Shown here piece by piece: positions 25,643 to 33,282 of a DNA stretch of 39,163 nucleotides. The notes under the pieces are model-generated. The model worked only from the letters and a program-made list of their open reading frames with translations. It searched no databases and was not told the DNA's origin. This DNA comes from Bacilli bacterium. GTDB lineage: Bacteria; Bacillota_I; Bacilli_A; RF39; UBA660. The stretch covers positions 1 to 39,163 of the forward strand of contig JAFSEX010000060.1 in the NCBI GenBank assembly GCA_017435465.1. Direction: 5' to 3'. Made by a program: the position numbers and the translations under genes. Positions within the stretch are counted from its first letter, which is position 1. Each line of letters begins with the position of its first letter.

Positions 25643-25915
25643 TTAGTTACCTCTTTTTTCATCATGAAATTTTTTCATGACACCAGCTTTACTTAATAAG
25701 TTTCTAACTGTATCAGTTGGCATAGCACCATCATTTAACCATTTAATAGCTTTTTCTTCATCAACTTTGATTTCAGCTGGTTCTGTAATTGGATTATAAG
25801 TACCCACTGTTTCAATGAATCTACCATCTCTTGGACTTCTTGAATCAGCTGCAACTATTCTATAATATGGTCTTTTTTTAGCACCCATTCTTTTTAATCT
25901 TAATTTAACTGCCAT
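25643..25915 (-). CDS. rpsP: 30S ribosomal protein S16
   Basis: A 90-aa protein with the S16 opening [21 protein letters not shown] and the typical [19 protein letters not shown]. It binds 16S rRNA during 30S assembly. It is cotranscribed with khpA from a consensus promoter; rimM and trmD, often next in line, are not present here. GGAGG precedes ATG. Confidence 0.97.
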   Translation of the reverse strand: MAVKLRLKRMGAKKRPYYRIVAADSRSPRDGRFIETVGTYNPITEPAEIKVDEEKAIKWLNDGAMPTDTVRNLLSKAGVMKKFHDEKRGN

Positions 25916-25941
25916 GTCTCTTGCCTCCTTTTTTCTATAGT

Positions 25942-25970
25942 ATTATATCAAACAAAAAAGAAAGTGTCAA
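25942..25970 (-). promoter_or_regulatory. Consensus promoter for rpsP-khpA
   Basis: TTGACA (25965-25970), 17 bp, TATAAT (25942-25947): a perfect sigma-A promoter. The TTGACA hexamer is inside the 3' arm of the cotE terminator stem. Confidence 0.92.
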
Positions 25971-25990
25971 CATATTTTGGTTGACACTTT
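25954..25990 (-). terminator. Terminator of cotE
   Basis: AAAGTGTCAAC and GTTGACACTTT (11 bp) around an 8-nt loop, then CTTTTTT on the minus strand. It directly follows the cotE stop codon and overlaps the rpsP -35 element. Confidence 0.85.
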
Positions 25991-25991
25991 A

Positions 25992-26522
25992 TTATATGAA
26001 TTTTTCCTCTACATTATCATCAATTTCTTGCTCAATTTTTTCATCTACTTCATCTTCTATAATATCCCATGGTTCTTCATCATCTTCGGTAGATATTTTC
26101 ATTTTTGTTTCTCCAATAATTTCAATTCCAAGTTCTTTTTCAATCGTATATTCAATATTACCATTTACAATATTTACATTAGTACACGTAGGTTGTTTTA
26201 AACTTCTAATAATTATACTATTATCACTTGATAGATTAGCGTTTTCTTTTTTTCTAACACTAACCAACTCACTATAATCTTGTTTTTTAGTAACTACAGA
26301 TGTTTTACTATTATTATCATATGAATACCAAATATTTACATCGTAACTACCATCGATAGCTATTTTTCCATTTGTTTCATATCCTTTAAATTGATGATTA
26401 ATTACCCAACATCCCAGTACAGTTGTAGGTTCTACTTCTGTAGTTAACACATAATCGTTTTTAAAAAACTTTTTACCTTTACCCAATATAGCTTTAGTTA
26501 CAATTTCTTTATAAGCTGCCAC
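25992..26522 (-). CDS. cotE: Outer spore coat morphogenetic protein CotE
   Basis: A 176-aa protein matching Bacillus CotE over its length. MAAYKEIVTKAILGKGKKF aligns with the CotE start (YREIITKAVVAKGRKF), CWVINHQFKGYETNGKIAIDGSYDVNIWYSYDNNSKTSVVT with the centre (GWIINHKY...[25 protein letters not shown]), QPTCTNVNI with QPNCLEVTI, and the C-terminus is the same acidic tail (EDDEEPWDIIEDEVDE). CotE directs outer coat assembly on the forespore. It lies just downstream of miaB as in Bacillus. The start is GTG, set by GAGGGGGG upstream. Presence of CotE suggests a spore-forming lineage. Confidence 0.92.
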   Translation of the reverse strand: MAAYKEIVTKAILGKGKKFFKNDYVLTTEVEPTTVLGCWVINHQFKGYETNGKIAIDGSYDVNIWYSYDNNSKTSVVTKKQDYSELVSVRKKENANLSSDNSIIIRSLKQPTCTNVNIVNGNIEYTIEKELGIEIIGETKMKISTEDDEEPWDIIEDEVDEKIEQEIDDNVEEKFI

Positions 26523-26541
26523 TGGTAATCCCCCCTCACTT

Positions 26542-26571
26542 TAATGTATGCTTTTAAACTAAAAAAAGTGT
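26542..26571 (-). promoter_or_regulatory. Candidate sigma-K/sigma-E promoter for cotE
   Basis: CATACATTA (26542-26550) matches the sigma-K -10 consensus CATAnnnTA and the sigma-E -10 CATACAnT. ACAC (26568-26571) stands 17 bp upstream, fitting the sigma-K -35 'AC'. No sigma-A promoter is visible in the 67-bp gap. B. subtilis cotE is known to use both sigma-E and sigma-K promoters. The -35 is inside the miaB terminator stem. Confidence 0.55.
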
Positions 26572-26593
26572 CTAAAATTTATAGACACTTTAT
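26561..26593 (-). terminator. Terminator of miaB
   Basis: AAAGTGTCTA and TAGACACTTT pair around a short AT loop, then seven T on the minus strand. It isolates cotE from miaB transcription. Confidence 0.85.
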
Positions 26594-28005
26594 TCAATTA
26601 TTCCATCTAAACTCCATGTTTTAGCATCACATACCTTAACGTTAACAATTTTACCAATGTTTTCTTTATTTCCAACAACATTTATAAGTTTATTAGTATC
26701 TGTATAACCTGTTAATATATTTTCATCTTTTTCACTAATACCTTCAATTAATACACTAACAGTTTTATTAAGTAATTTTTTATTACTTTCTAATGCATAT
26801 TTATTAACTTTCTCATTTAACCTAGCAAGTCTTTCTTTCTTCTCATCTTCACTTACATCATCTTTCATTTTAGCTGCTGGAGTACCTACTCTTGGTGAAT
26901 AGATAAATGTGTACGCTAAATCAAATTTGCATTGTTCATATAATTTTAATGTTTCGTTAAAATCTTCTTCTGTTTCACCAGGAAATCCTACTATTATATC
27001 AGTAGTTATACTAACATTTCTTATTTGTTCTCTCATTTTACTAAATAAAGTTAAATATGATTCTTTAGTATATCTTCTACCCATTAATTTTAAGATTCTA
27101 TCACTTCCAGATTGTACTGGTAAATGTATGAATGGTAAAACATTATCATATTTATTTATTATTTCAATCATTTTATCTGTAAAATCCCATGGATGTGATG
27201 TAACAAATTTAATTCTTTGAATACCAGTTTTTGCTACATCTTCTAGTAAGTTTTCCATTCCATAATTTTCATATAAATCCTTGCCATAAGCATTTACATT
27301 TTGACCCAATAATGTTATTTCTACTACACCATCTTTAATTAAATTTTCTACTTCTCTAACTATATCTTCATGTTTTCTACTTCTTTGTTTTCCACGAGTA
27401 TAAGGAACTATGCAATATGTACAAAATTTATCACAGCCATACATAATATTTACCCATGATTTAAATTTATTATCTCTAATATAAGGAAGATTTTCAATAA
27501 TATCTCCTTCTTTACTATATACTTCAATTTCTTGTTCTTTTTTTCTAGATACCTCGTTTAATAACACTGGAAGTCTATGTATATTATGAGTACCAAATAC
27601 TAAATCTAACCATTTTAATTTGTTTTTAATTTCATCAATAACAACTTCTTCTTGTGCCATGCAGCCACATAATCCAACAATAATATTTGGTCTTTTTTCT
27701 CTTAAATGTTTAATTCTACCTAGCATTCCAAATACTTTATTATGAGCATTTTCTCTAATTGCACAAGTATTTAATAAGATTACATCAGCTTCTTCCATTT
27801 CATCACATTTTGTATATCCCATTTCTTCTAGCATTGCGCACATCATTTCAGTATCATGCTCATTCATTTGACAACCATATGTTTTAATATGATATGTTTT
27901 ATTTTTACCTATTTTCATATCATTTGTTATTTTATATTCATCATATAATATGTTAACTTTATTATTAGTTCTTTTTTTAGCTTCTAACATGTTTGGAGTT
28001 TTCAT
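26590..28005 (-). CDS. miaB: tRNA-2-methylthio-N6-dimethylallyladenosine synthase MiaB
   Basis: A 471-aa radical-SAM methylthiotransferase. The N-terminal MTTase domain has Cys ligands in TYGCQMNEHDTE, LLNTCAIRENAHNK and GLCGCMAQEE. The radical SAM motif is YGCDKFCTYCIVPYTRG (CxxxCxxC), followed by QNVNAYGKDL and IHLPVQSGSD, and a C-terminal TRAM domain (VSVLIEGISEKD). It modifies A37 of tRNAs reading UNN codons. The start at 28005 is set by GAGGTG; the longer frame uses TTG. Confidence 0.95.
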   Translation of the reverse strand: MKTPNMLEAKKRTNNKVNILYDEYKITNDMKIGKNKTYHIKTYGCQMNEHDTEMMCAMLEEMGYTKCDEMEEADVILLNTCAIRENAHNKVFGMLGRIKHLREKRPNIIVGLCGCMAQEEVVIDEIKNKLKWLDLVFGTHNIHRLPVLLNEVSRKKEQEIEVYSKEGDIIENLPYIRDNKFKSWVNIMYGCDKFCTYCIVPYTRGKQRSRKHEDIVREVENLIKDGVVEITLLGQNVNAYGKDLYENYGMENLLEDVAKTGIQRIKFVTSHPWDFTDKMIEIINKYDNVLPFIHLPVQSGSDRILKLMGRRYTKESYLTLFSKMREQIRNVSITTDIIVGFPGETEEDFNETLKLYEQCKFDLAYTFIYSPRVGTPAAKMKDDVSEDEKKERLARLNEKVNKYALESNKKLLNKTVSVLIEGISEKDENILTGYTDTNKLINVVGNKENIGKIVNVKVCDAKTWSLDGIIE

Positions 28006-28031
28006 AAATTTCACCTCAATCAATATAGGTT

Positions 28032-28037
28032 ATTATA
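28032..28037 (-). promoter_or_regulatory. Extended -10 promoter for miaB
   Basis: TATAAT preceded by TGG, 26 nt upstream of the miaB start. No good -35 is visible. Confidence 0.5.
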
Positions 28038-28247
28038 CCATAAAATATAAAAATTAGGTTAAAATTTGTTATGTTAAAAAATATTATTTTATTAAATTTT
28101 GAATATTTGAATTAACTATTTAACAGAAATGTAAAATTGTACAATTTGATTATAAATTTTTGTTTATTATTATAGGAAGAAAAGCGAAATTAGCGATTTT
28201 TATAATTAATTTATTTATGTTAGTATGTAAAAGAAAGGGTGATACAA

Positions 28248-29177
28248 ATGAAAAATGAAATAATTATTTTTGAAAATCAAAATGTAAAATTAGAAGTAAA
28301 TATGAAAGATGAAACAGTTTGGCTTACACAAAATCAAATCGCATTATTATTTGATAGAGATGTAAAAACAATAAGTAAACATATTATAAATGTTTTTTCT
28401 GAAGAATTAGAAGAAGAAAGGAATTCTCAAAAAATGAGAATTCCTAATTCAGATAAACCAGTTAATTTTTATAATTTAGACGTAATTATAAGTATTGGTT
28501 ATCGCGTAAAATCTCAAAACGGAATTATATTTAGGAGATGGGCTAACAATATACTTAAAGAATATATGATAAAAGGATATTCGATAAATCAAAAAAGACT
28601 AGAATATTTAGAAAAAACTGTAAAACTAATTGATATAGCAAGTAGAATTGATGAAAATCTTCAAAATGATGATGCTAAACAAATATTAAAAGCAATTAAT
28701 AAATATTCAAAAGCACTTAATTTATTAGATGATTATGATCATAAAACATTAGAAAAGAAAAAAGGAAATAATAGTGATATAAAAATTGATTACAATGAAT
28801 GTATAAATGTAATAAATAAATTAAAATTCAATGAAGAAAGCAACTTATTCGCACTTGAAAGAAATAATGGATTAAAATCAATTATAGAAGATATTTATCA
28901 AACTTTTGATAGTAAAGATGTATATGAGAGTATAGAAGAAAAAGCTTCTAATTTCCTATATATGATTGTTAAAAATCATGTGTTTATTGATGGTAATAAA
29001 AGAATTGCAGCAACATTATTTATCTATTTTCTACAATTTTACAATATTCTTTATAAGGATAATATACAAATAATAGATAATAATACTTTAACTGCATTAA
29101 CATTATTAATTGCTGAATCTAACCCAAGAGAAAAAGATATAATAATTAATTTAGTTATGAACTTTTTAATAAATTAA
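28248..29177 (+). CDS. RhuM-Fic/Doc fusion protein
   Basis: A 309-aa protein. The N-terminal ~110 residues are the RhuM domain (VWLTQNQIALLFDRDVKTISKHI..., VNFYNLDVIISIGYRVKSQNGIIFRRWANNILKEYMIKGYSIN), and the C-terminal part is a Fic/Doc domain with the motif HVFIDGNKR (HxFxDGNKR, the Doc-type form). Doc-type proteins modify a target with a nucleotide or phosphate. The RhuM-Fic fusion is a known architecture, often on accessory DNA. No antitoxin such as Phd or a HigA-type regulator flanks it, and no inhibitory [S/T]xxxE[G/N] helix is obvious. GGGTGAT precedes ATG; a shared terminator follows. Confidence 0.88.
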   Translation: MKNEIIIFENQNVKLEVNMKDETVWLTQNQIALLFDRDVKTISKHIINVFSEELEEERNSQKMRIPNSDKPVNFYNLDVIISIGYRVKSQNGIIFRRWANNILKEYMIKGYSINQKRLEYLEKTVKLIDIASRIDENLQNDDAKQILKAINKYSKALNLLDDYDHKTLEKKKGNNSDIKIDYNECINVINKLKFNEESNLFALERNNGLKSIIEDIYQTFDSKDVYESIEEKASNFLYMIVKNHVFIDGNKRIAATLFIYFLQFYNILYKDNIQIIDNNTLTALTLLIAESNPREKDIIINLVMNFLIN

Positions 29178-29202
29178 AAACGTTGAAAGTTAATCAACGT
29201 TT
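29178..29202. terminator. Convergent terminator
   Basis: AAACGTTGA and TCAACGTTT around a 7-nt loop, with a T5 run on the minus strand, between the RhuM-Fic gene and the divergent TasA-like gene. It overlaps the stop codon of the latter. Confidence 0.75.
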
Positions 29203-29740
29203 AAATAGTATCAACAAATGTTTCAGTACGTAACACTTTATTTTGTGCTTCATTACCAATATTATAATCAAGCCAAATTAGAAATTCTATTTCTTTTATT
29301 TCGTTAGAATTTAAATTACCTTCATATAATATAATATCTGTATAATCATCAGTATTATTTATTTTTTGGTTTGATAAATTATCAATTGTTTCATTTTCAT
29401 CAATTTTAAAATAAAAATTAAACCAATCAATTTCTACTGTAGATGATTTATATACCCTATATATAAATCTATATCTGATATTATTATTGTTTTTATTTGA
29501 TATTTGGAATATTGATTTTTCATATTTATTTAATGCATCATCATTAGATATCGGAAATATATTAGTAGCATTCATTTGATTTAATTGTTTAAATTCAATA
29601 GCGTTTAATCTATTATTAAACGCAAAAACTTTATTTTGTATATCAATTGAGTTATTTCTAGCACTTATATTTATTACAATAATTAATGATGTAAAGAGTA
29701 TTTCAAATATTAATTTGAATATTTGCTTATTTATATTCAT
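29201..29740 (-). CDS. Divergent TasA/CalY-like membrane protein
   Basis: A 179-aa protein with an N-terminal helix (about 6-24) and a beta-rich outer domain. It lacks the AYF-type motif that follows the helix in its neighbours, but the layout (NIRYRFIYRVYKSSTVEIDWFNFYFKI, then a C-terminal LYEGNLNSNEIKEIEFLIWLDYNIGNEAQNKVL) is like the TasA/camelysin fold, and it stands in the same cluster. The ATG at 29740, 8 nt after GGGGG, is preferred to an upstream frame extension. Function unknown; possibly a partner or assembly factor for the fibre proteins upstream. Confidence 0.65.
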   Translation of the reverse strand: MNINKQIFKLIFEILFTSLIIVINISARNNSIDIQNKVFAFNNRLNAIEFKQLNQMNATNIFPISNDDALNKYEKSIFQISNKNNNNIRYRFIYRVYKSSTVEIDWFNFYFKIDENETIDNLSNQKINNTDDYTDIILYEGNLNSNEIKEIEFLIWLDYNIGNEAQNKVLRTETFVDTI

Positions 29741-29764
29741 AATAACCCCCATAAATTGGTTGTT

Positions 29765-29793
29765 ATTATACCATAAAATCAATAAATAATCAA
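29765..29793 (-). promoter_or_regulatory. Promoter for the divergent TasA-like gene
   Basis: TTGATT (29788-29793), 17 bp, TATAAT (29765-29770), with an extended TGG before the -10. Confidence 0.7.
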
Positions 29794-29798
29794 ATAAT

Positions 29799-29825
29799 GA
29801 AAAAAATCCGAATATTCGGATTTTT
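29799..29825. terminator. Bidirectional terminator after the TasA-like pair
   Basis: A perfect palindrome AAAAATCCGAATATTCGGATTTTT follows the gene at 29837-30415 on the minus strand. Confidence 0.85.
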
Positions 29826-29836
29826 ACTTTCTACTA

Positions 29837-30415
29837 TTAAGCACCTGCTGGAGCTGGAGTTTTAGCTACAGCATGCATTGTTGCATTAATAGTAACATTT
29901 TGTAAGTTATCTTGATTTCCATGACTTTCTTCAATATATACATATAGTGTATATACATCGTTAGTAGAACCAGATAAAGGTTTATTTGTTGCAATAATTG
30001 TTTCAGCTGTTACATCAGCAAAACTTCCTGTAGCAACTGGTGTATTAGTACTATCATATAAAGCATATTTAATATCATCAGCAGAACCTTTATCAGCTGT
30101 TTCAGCAACACCAGTTAAAAGACCTAATAATCTAATATCATATGTTGCACCATCAACATTAGTAGCTCCACCAGTTACAGTGAAAGTAAATTCAGCAACA
30201 TCAACATTATCTTCACCAACAGTAAAATCAGTTGGTTTAATTCTATTTTCAGAAGTTCCAGTTAAAGCAGAAGTAATTTCTAACTTACCTGTTTCAACTT
30301 GATCAGCTGTAGTTGAAGCAGTTGCAGTGAAATATGCAAATGATGCACCAACTAAAACAACTAATAATGTTGCAACACCAATTACTGTTAATAGAACATT
30401 ATTTCTATTTTCCAT
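29837..30415 (-). CDS. TasA/CalY-like SipW-type secreted protein 2
   Basis: A 192-aa protein. The N-terminus is the SipW-dependent signal type: MENRNNVLLTVIGVATLLVVLVGASFAYFTATAST, with likely cleavage near the AYF-TA region. The mature part has no Cys, is Thr/Val/Asp-rich and beta-rich (AEFTFTVTGGATNVDGATYDIRLLG, VYTLYVYIEE), ending AKTPAPAGA. TasA/CalY proteins form extracellular amyloid-like fibres in biofilms after release by SipW. It follows its paralogue at 30440 by 24 bp with GGAGG, so the two are cotranscribed. No sipW gene is visible in the window. Confidence 0.82.
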   Translation of the reverse strand: MENRNNVLLTVIGVATLLVVLVGASFAYFTATASTTADQVETGKLEITSALTGTSENRIKPTDFTVGEDNVDVAEFTFTVTGGATNVDGATYDIRLLGLLTGVAETADKGSADDIKYALYDSTNTPVATGSFADVTAETIIATNKPLSGSTNDVYTLYVYIEESHGNQDNLQNVTINATMHAVAKTPAPAGA

Positions 30416-30439
30416 TGTATTTCCTCCTATCTTTTATTA

Positions 30440-31030
30440 TTATTCGTTAGTTGAAGTAGCATTTGCAGCAAATGTTAATTTAAAACTAACGTTTTGTAAG
30501 TTGTTTTGATCAGCATTTTCATTTTCGATCCATACATATACTGTAAATTCACCAGTAACTGCAGGTGCAGAATATGATTCATTAACAACTAAATCAACTT
30601 TACCATTAGTAAATGTAGCATCAGCAAAACTTCCTTCTTTAACAGCAGTAGTTTCTTCACCTCTGAAAATTGCATATCTGATATCTGATAAATCACCATT
30701 ATCACCAGTAATGTTACCAATAGTGATTTCAGGTTGATTCATACTAATAGTATAAGTACCAGAACCAGAAACAGCACCACTCATTGTTAAAGTAAATTTT
30801 TCAACATTAGCATCAGTATCAGCAGCAGCTCTTGTAGTCCATGATGTTGGTCTAATGTTTTCAACTGCATCTTCACTAGCTTGAATATTGATTTGTGAAG
30901 ATCCTGTTTGAACAGTTGCAGTAGTTTCAGATCCTGTTGCACTGAAATATGCAAAAGTAGCTCCTACAACAGCAACTAATAATGTTGCAGCTCCAATTAC
31001 TGTTAACAATACTTTGTTTTGATTTTCCAT
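30440..31030 (-). CDS. TasA/CalY-like SipW-type secreted protein 1
   Basis: A 196-aa paralogue of the preceding entry, with the same leader (MENQNKVLLTVIGAATLLVAVVGATFAYFSATGSE) and mature layout (EKFTLTMSGAVSGSGTYTISMN, FTVYVWIENENADQNNLQNVSFKLTF). The shared 'QDNLQNV/QNNLQNV' block near the C-terminus is a good family marker. It has its own promoter and heads the pair. Probably a cell-surface fibre or matrix subunit. Confidence 0.82.
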   Translation of the reverse strand: MENQNKVLLTVIGAATLLVAVVGATFAYFSATGSETTATVQTGSSQINIQASEDAVENIRPTSWTTRAAADTDANVEKFTLTMSGAVSGSGTYTISMNQPEITIGNITGDNGDLSDIRYAIFRGEETTAVKEGSFADATFTNGKVDLVVNESYSAPAVTGEFTVYVWIENENADQNNLQNVSFKLTFAANATSTNE

Positions 31031-31052
31031 CTCTCTTCCCTCCTACTATTAC

Positions 31053-31081
31053 ATAATAGCATATTATTTTTTATTCCGCAA
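31053..31081 (-). promoter_or_regulatory. Promoter for the TasA-like pair
   Basis: TTGCGG (31076-31081), a 17-bp spacer and TATTAT (31053-31058), with TGC before the -10 (extended). Good spacing though a moderate -35. Confidence 0.7.
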
Positions 31082-31151
31082 GGTATTTTTACAAATTTTT
31101 TAATTAAAAATTTTTGTGTTGTAAACATTACCATATAATACTTAAGAATAA

Positions 31152-31177
31152 CAAAAAAGACAGAAATTATTCTGTCT
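31152..31177 (-). terminator. Terminator after the third TasA-like gene
   Basis: AGACAGAA and TTCTGTCT pair around a 4-nt loop, followed by T6 on the minus strand; it overlaps the stop codon of the gene at 31167. Confidence 0.85.
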
Positions 31178-31751
31178 GATCTGCTCTACCCACAAGAGTT
31201 AACCCAAATGAAATACCTTGTAATTTATCTTGAACAACATTTGTTTCATCAATATACACGTATAATTTATATTCATCATTTAAGTCTCTATCACGGCTAA
31301 TTATCCCACTAACAACTTTTTTGTTAAATTCACCTTCATTAAAATTACCAGATATAACTTCTTTACCATCTTTGTATATTTTATACATTATATCTTCTGC
31401 TTTTCCACCATCATATAAATTATTTTCTGTAATATTTGTGTTTAAATCAACTGAATAAGTACCAGTAAGTCTAGATTTACTTGTTACTCTAAAAGGAATT
31501 ACAGCAATATTTTTATTATTTTCATTTTTACTCATATCACTAGAATCCCAATCAGTTGGTTCAATATTTTTTAAATTTGTTGAATTTTCAATTATTACTG
31601 ATATAGATAAATTTCTAGTAGTAATTATTTGTTTATCACTTTTTTTAATCGCACTAAAATACGTGAATGTACCACCTATAAGTGATATTAAAAGAATTAA
31701 AATCCATATAATTATTAAAGTTACTTTATTTCTATTATCAATTTTTTCCAT
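31167..31751 (-). CDS. TasA/CalY-like SipW-type protein 3
   Basis: A 194-aa third paralogue. Leader MEKIDNRNKVTLIIIWILILLISLIGGTFTYFSAIKKS with the same FTYFSA cleavage-type motif; the mature part has AVIPFRVTSKSRLTGTYSVDLN and a C-terminus with YKLYVYIDETNVVQDKLQGISFGLTLVG, parallel to the QNNLQNV block of its neighbours. It is more charged and less Thr-rich than the other two. The start at 31751 with GGAG is preferred over a frame extension of 19 codons. Separated from the pair by its own terminator. Confidence 0.8.
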   Translation of the reverse strand: MEKIDNRNKVTLIIIWILILLISLIGGTFTYFSAIKKSDKQIITTRNLSISVIIENSTNLKNIEPTDWDSSDMSKNENNKNIAVIPFRVTSKSRLTGTYSVDLNTNITENNLYDGGKAEDIMYKIYKDGKEVISGNFNEGEFNKKVVSGIISRDRDLNDEYKLYVYIDETNVVQDKLQGISFGLTLVGRADQTE

Positions 31752-31800
31752 TTTAAAATCCTCCAATCTTACTATAAACATACTATCATATTTTTCAATA

Positions 31801-32871
31801 TTATTCAATTTCTTTTTTTATATTTTCTACTTCAACTTGATTTATTGAGTTAAATCGTTTTGTTATCTTCTCAGTAGTTTTATGAATATTTTCAACATCA
31901 TTATTAACAGTTTGAATACTTCTAGATAGTTTGTCCCATCTTTCTTTATATCTTCCAAATTCTATTCCTAATTTATTTAATTCTTCATGAATAACTGAAG
32001 TATATTTATCTCTTTCAATGTTTTTCATAATTACTTGAATAACTGTTAAAGTACTAATTAAAGTTGTTGGTGAAGTTATCCATACCCTTTTTTTATAACT
32101 ATATTCTACTAAGTCTTGATGATATGCATTTATTTCAGCAAATATGGCTTCAGCTGGTAAAAACATAATAGCTTGATTAGATGTTACTCCATCAATAATA
32201 TATTTACTACTAATCGCATCAATATGTTTTTTAACATCCGCTTTAAACATTTTTTCAGCAGCTTGTCTTTCAGATGCACTAAGTTTTTTATCTACCATCA
32301 TTTGATAATGTTCTAAAGGAAATTTAGAATCTATACCAATTATTCCTAAAGGTTCAGGCGCATATAAAACACAATCAACTATATATGAATTTGGAAATGT
32401 ATACTGCATTTTATAAATCCCATCATTTCTATCTCCAAATACACTGGCCATAATATGTTTTAAATTTACTTCACCAAATATACCTCTACTCTTTTTATCA
32501 GTTAAAACACTTTGTAGTGACACTATATCACTAGATAAAGTATCTATTTTCTTTTGTGCTTCATCAATTTTTGATAGCCTTTCTAATACAGATGTAAAAG
32601 TTTTATTTGACTTTTCAAAATTTTCATCTAATCTTTCATTAACTTTATCATTTATTTTATTAAGTCTTAAATCAATTTTATCACTAAGATTAGTAAAATC
32701 ATTATTTAATGTTCTAGAGAAATCATTTTTAAAATCTCCTATTTCTTTAGTAAGATTAACTTCCATTTTACCTAGTCTCTCAGTAATATTTGATTCATTA
32801 ATATTTTTAAATAAAGATATTGTAACCAATATTACTAATAAAACTAACAATCCTATAATTATATATTCCAT
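31801..32871 (-). CDS. rmuC: RmuC-family DNA recombination protein
   Basis: A 356-aa protein with an N-terminal membrane helix (3-20), a long coiled coil (about 30-115) and the RmuC core at about 120-330: KSRGIFGEVNLKHIM, VDCVLYAPEPLGIIGIDSKFPLEHYQMM, IMFLPAEAIFAEINAYHQDLVEYSYKKRVWITSPTTLISTL. The core belongs to the PD-(D/E)XK-like nuclease superfamily; RmuC limits recombination at inverted repeats in E. coli. Standard for Firmicutes. A weak GGATGTG site precedes the ATG. Confidence 0.92.
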   Translation of the reverse strand: MEYIIIGLLVLLVILVTISLFKNINESNITERLGKMEVNLTKEIGDFKNDFSRTLNNDFTNLSDKIDLRLNKINDKVNERLDENFEKSNKTFTSVLERLSKIDEAQKKIDTLSSDIVSLQSVLTDKKSRGIFGEVNLKHIMASVFGDRNDGIYKMQYTFPNSYIVDCVLYAPEPLGIIGIDSKFPLEHYQMMVDKKLSASERQAAEKMFKADVKKHIDAISSKYIIDGVTSNQAIMFLPAEAIFAEINAYHQDLVEYSYKKRVWITSPTTLISTLTVIQVIMKNIERDKYTSVIHEELNKLGIEFGRYKERWDKLSRSIQTVNNDVENIHKTTEKITKRFNSINQVEVENIKKEIE

Positions 32872-32911
32872 GTATCACACATCCTATCTTACTTAAACAT
32901 TATAATATATA

Positions 32912-32944
32912 ATAAAAAAAAAGTTAATGAGTTTCATCAACTTT
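32912..32944 (-). terminator. Terminator of the rhodanese gene
   Basis: AAAGTTGATGA pairs with TCATTAACTTT (one G-U) around a 3-nt loop, with nine T after it on the minus strand. It overlaps the stop at 32943. Confidence 0.82.
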
Positions 32945-33227
32945 ATTTATAATTTTTATATCCGCCTATTAAATTTACAGTTTTATAACCAATGCTATTT
33001 AAATATGAAACAAGAGTTTTGCTTTGAATTCCTTTTTCACAATATATATAATATATTCTATCTTTAAAAAGATATTTTTCAGGATTAAACATCAATTCAT
33101 TTTTACTAATATTTTTAGAATATGGTATATTCCCCAATTTATAAGATGTAGAATTTCTAATATCAATTAAATTAATTCCAGGTCTTAATATTCTTTTTAA
33201 TTCTAATACACTTATATTATTATTCAT
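32943..33227 (-). CDS. Rhodanese-like domain protein
   Basis: A 94-aa single-domain rhodanese: INLIDIRNSTSYKLGNIPYSKNIS (the CH2A-type start) and the active loop IYCEKGIQSKTLVSYLNSIGYKTVNLIGGYKNY, where Cys is expected to carry persulfide (CxxGxxS). Sulfur-transfer or regulatory role, cytoplasmic. GAGGTG precedes the ATG. Confidence 0.88.
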   Translation of the reverse strand: MNNNISVLELKRILRPGINLIDIRNSTSYKLGNIPYSKNISKNELMFNPEKYLFKDRIYYIYCEKGIQSKTLVSYLNSIGYKTVNLIGGYKNYK

Positions 33228-33282
33228 TACAACACCTCTAGTGTATTATATGAAAAGAAAATAATTTATATATTATTTTCAC

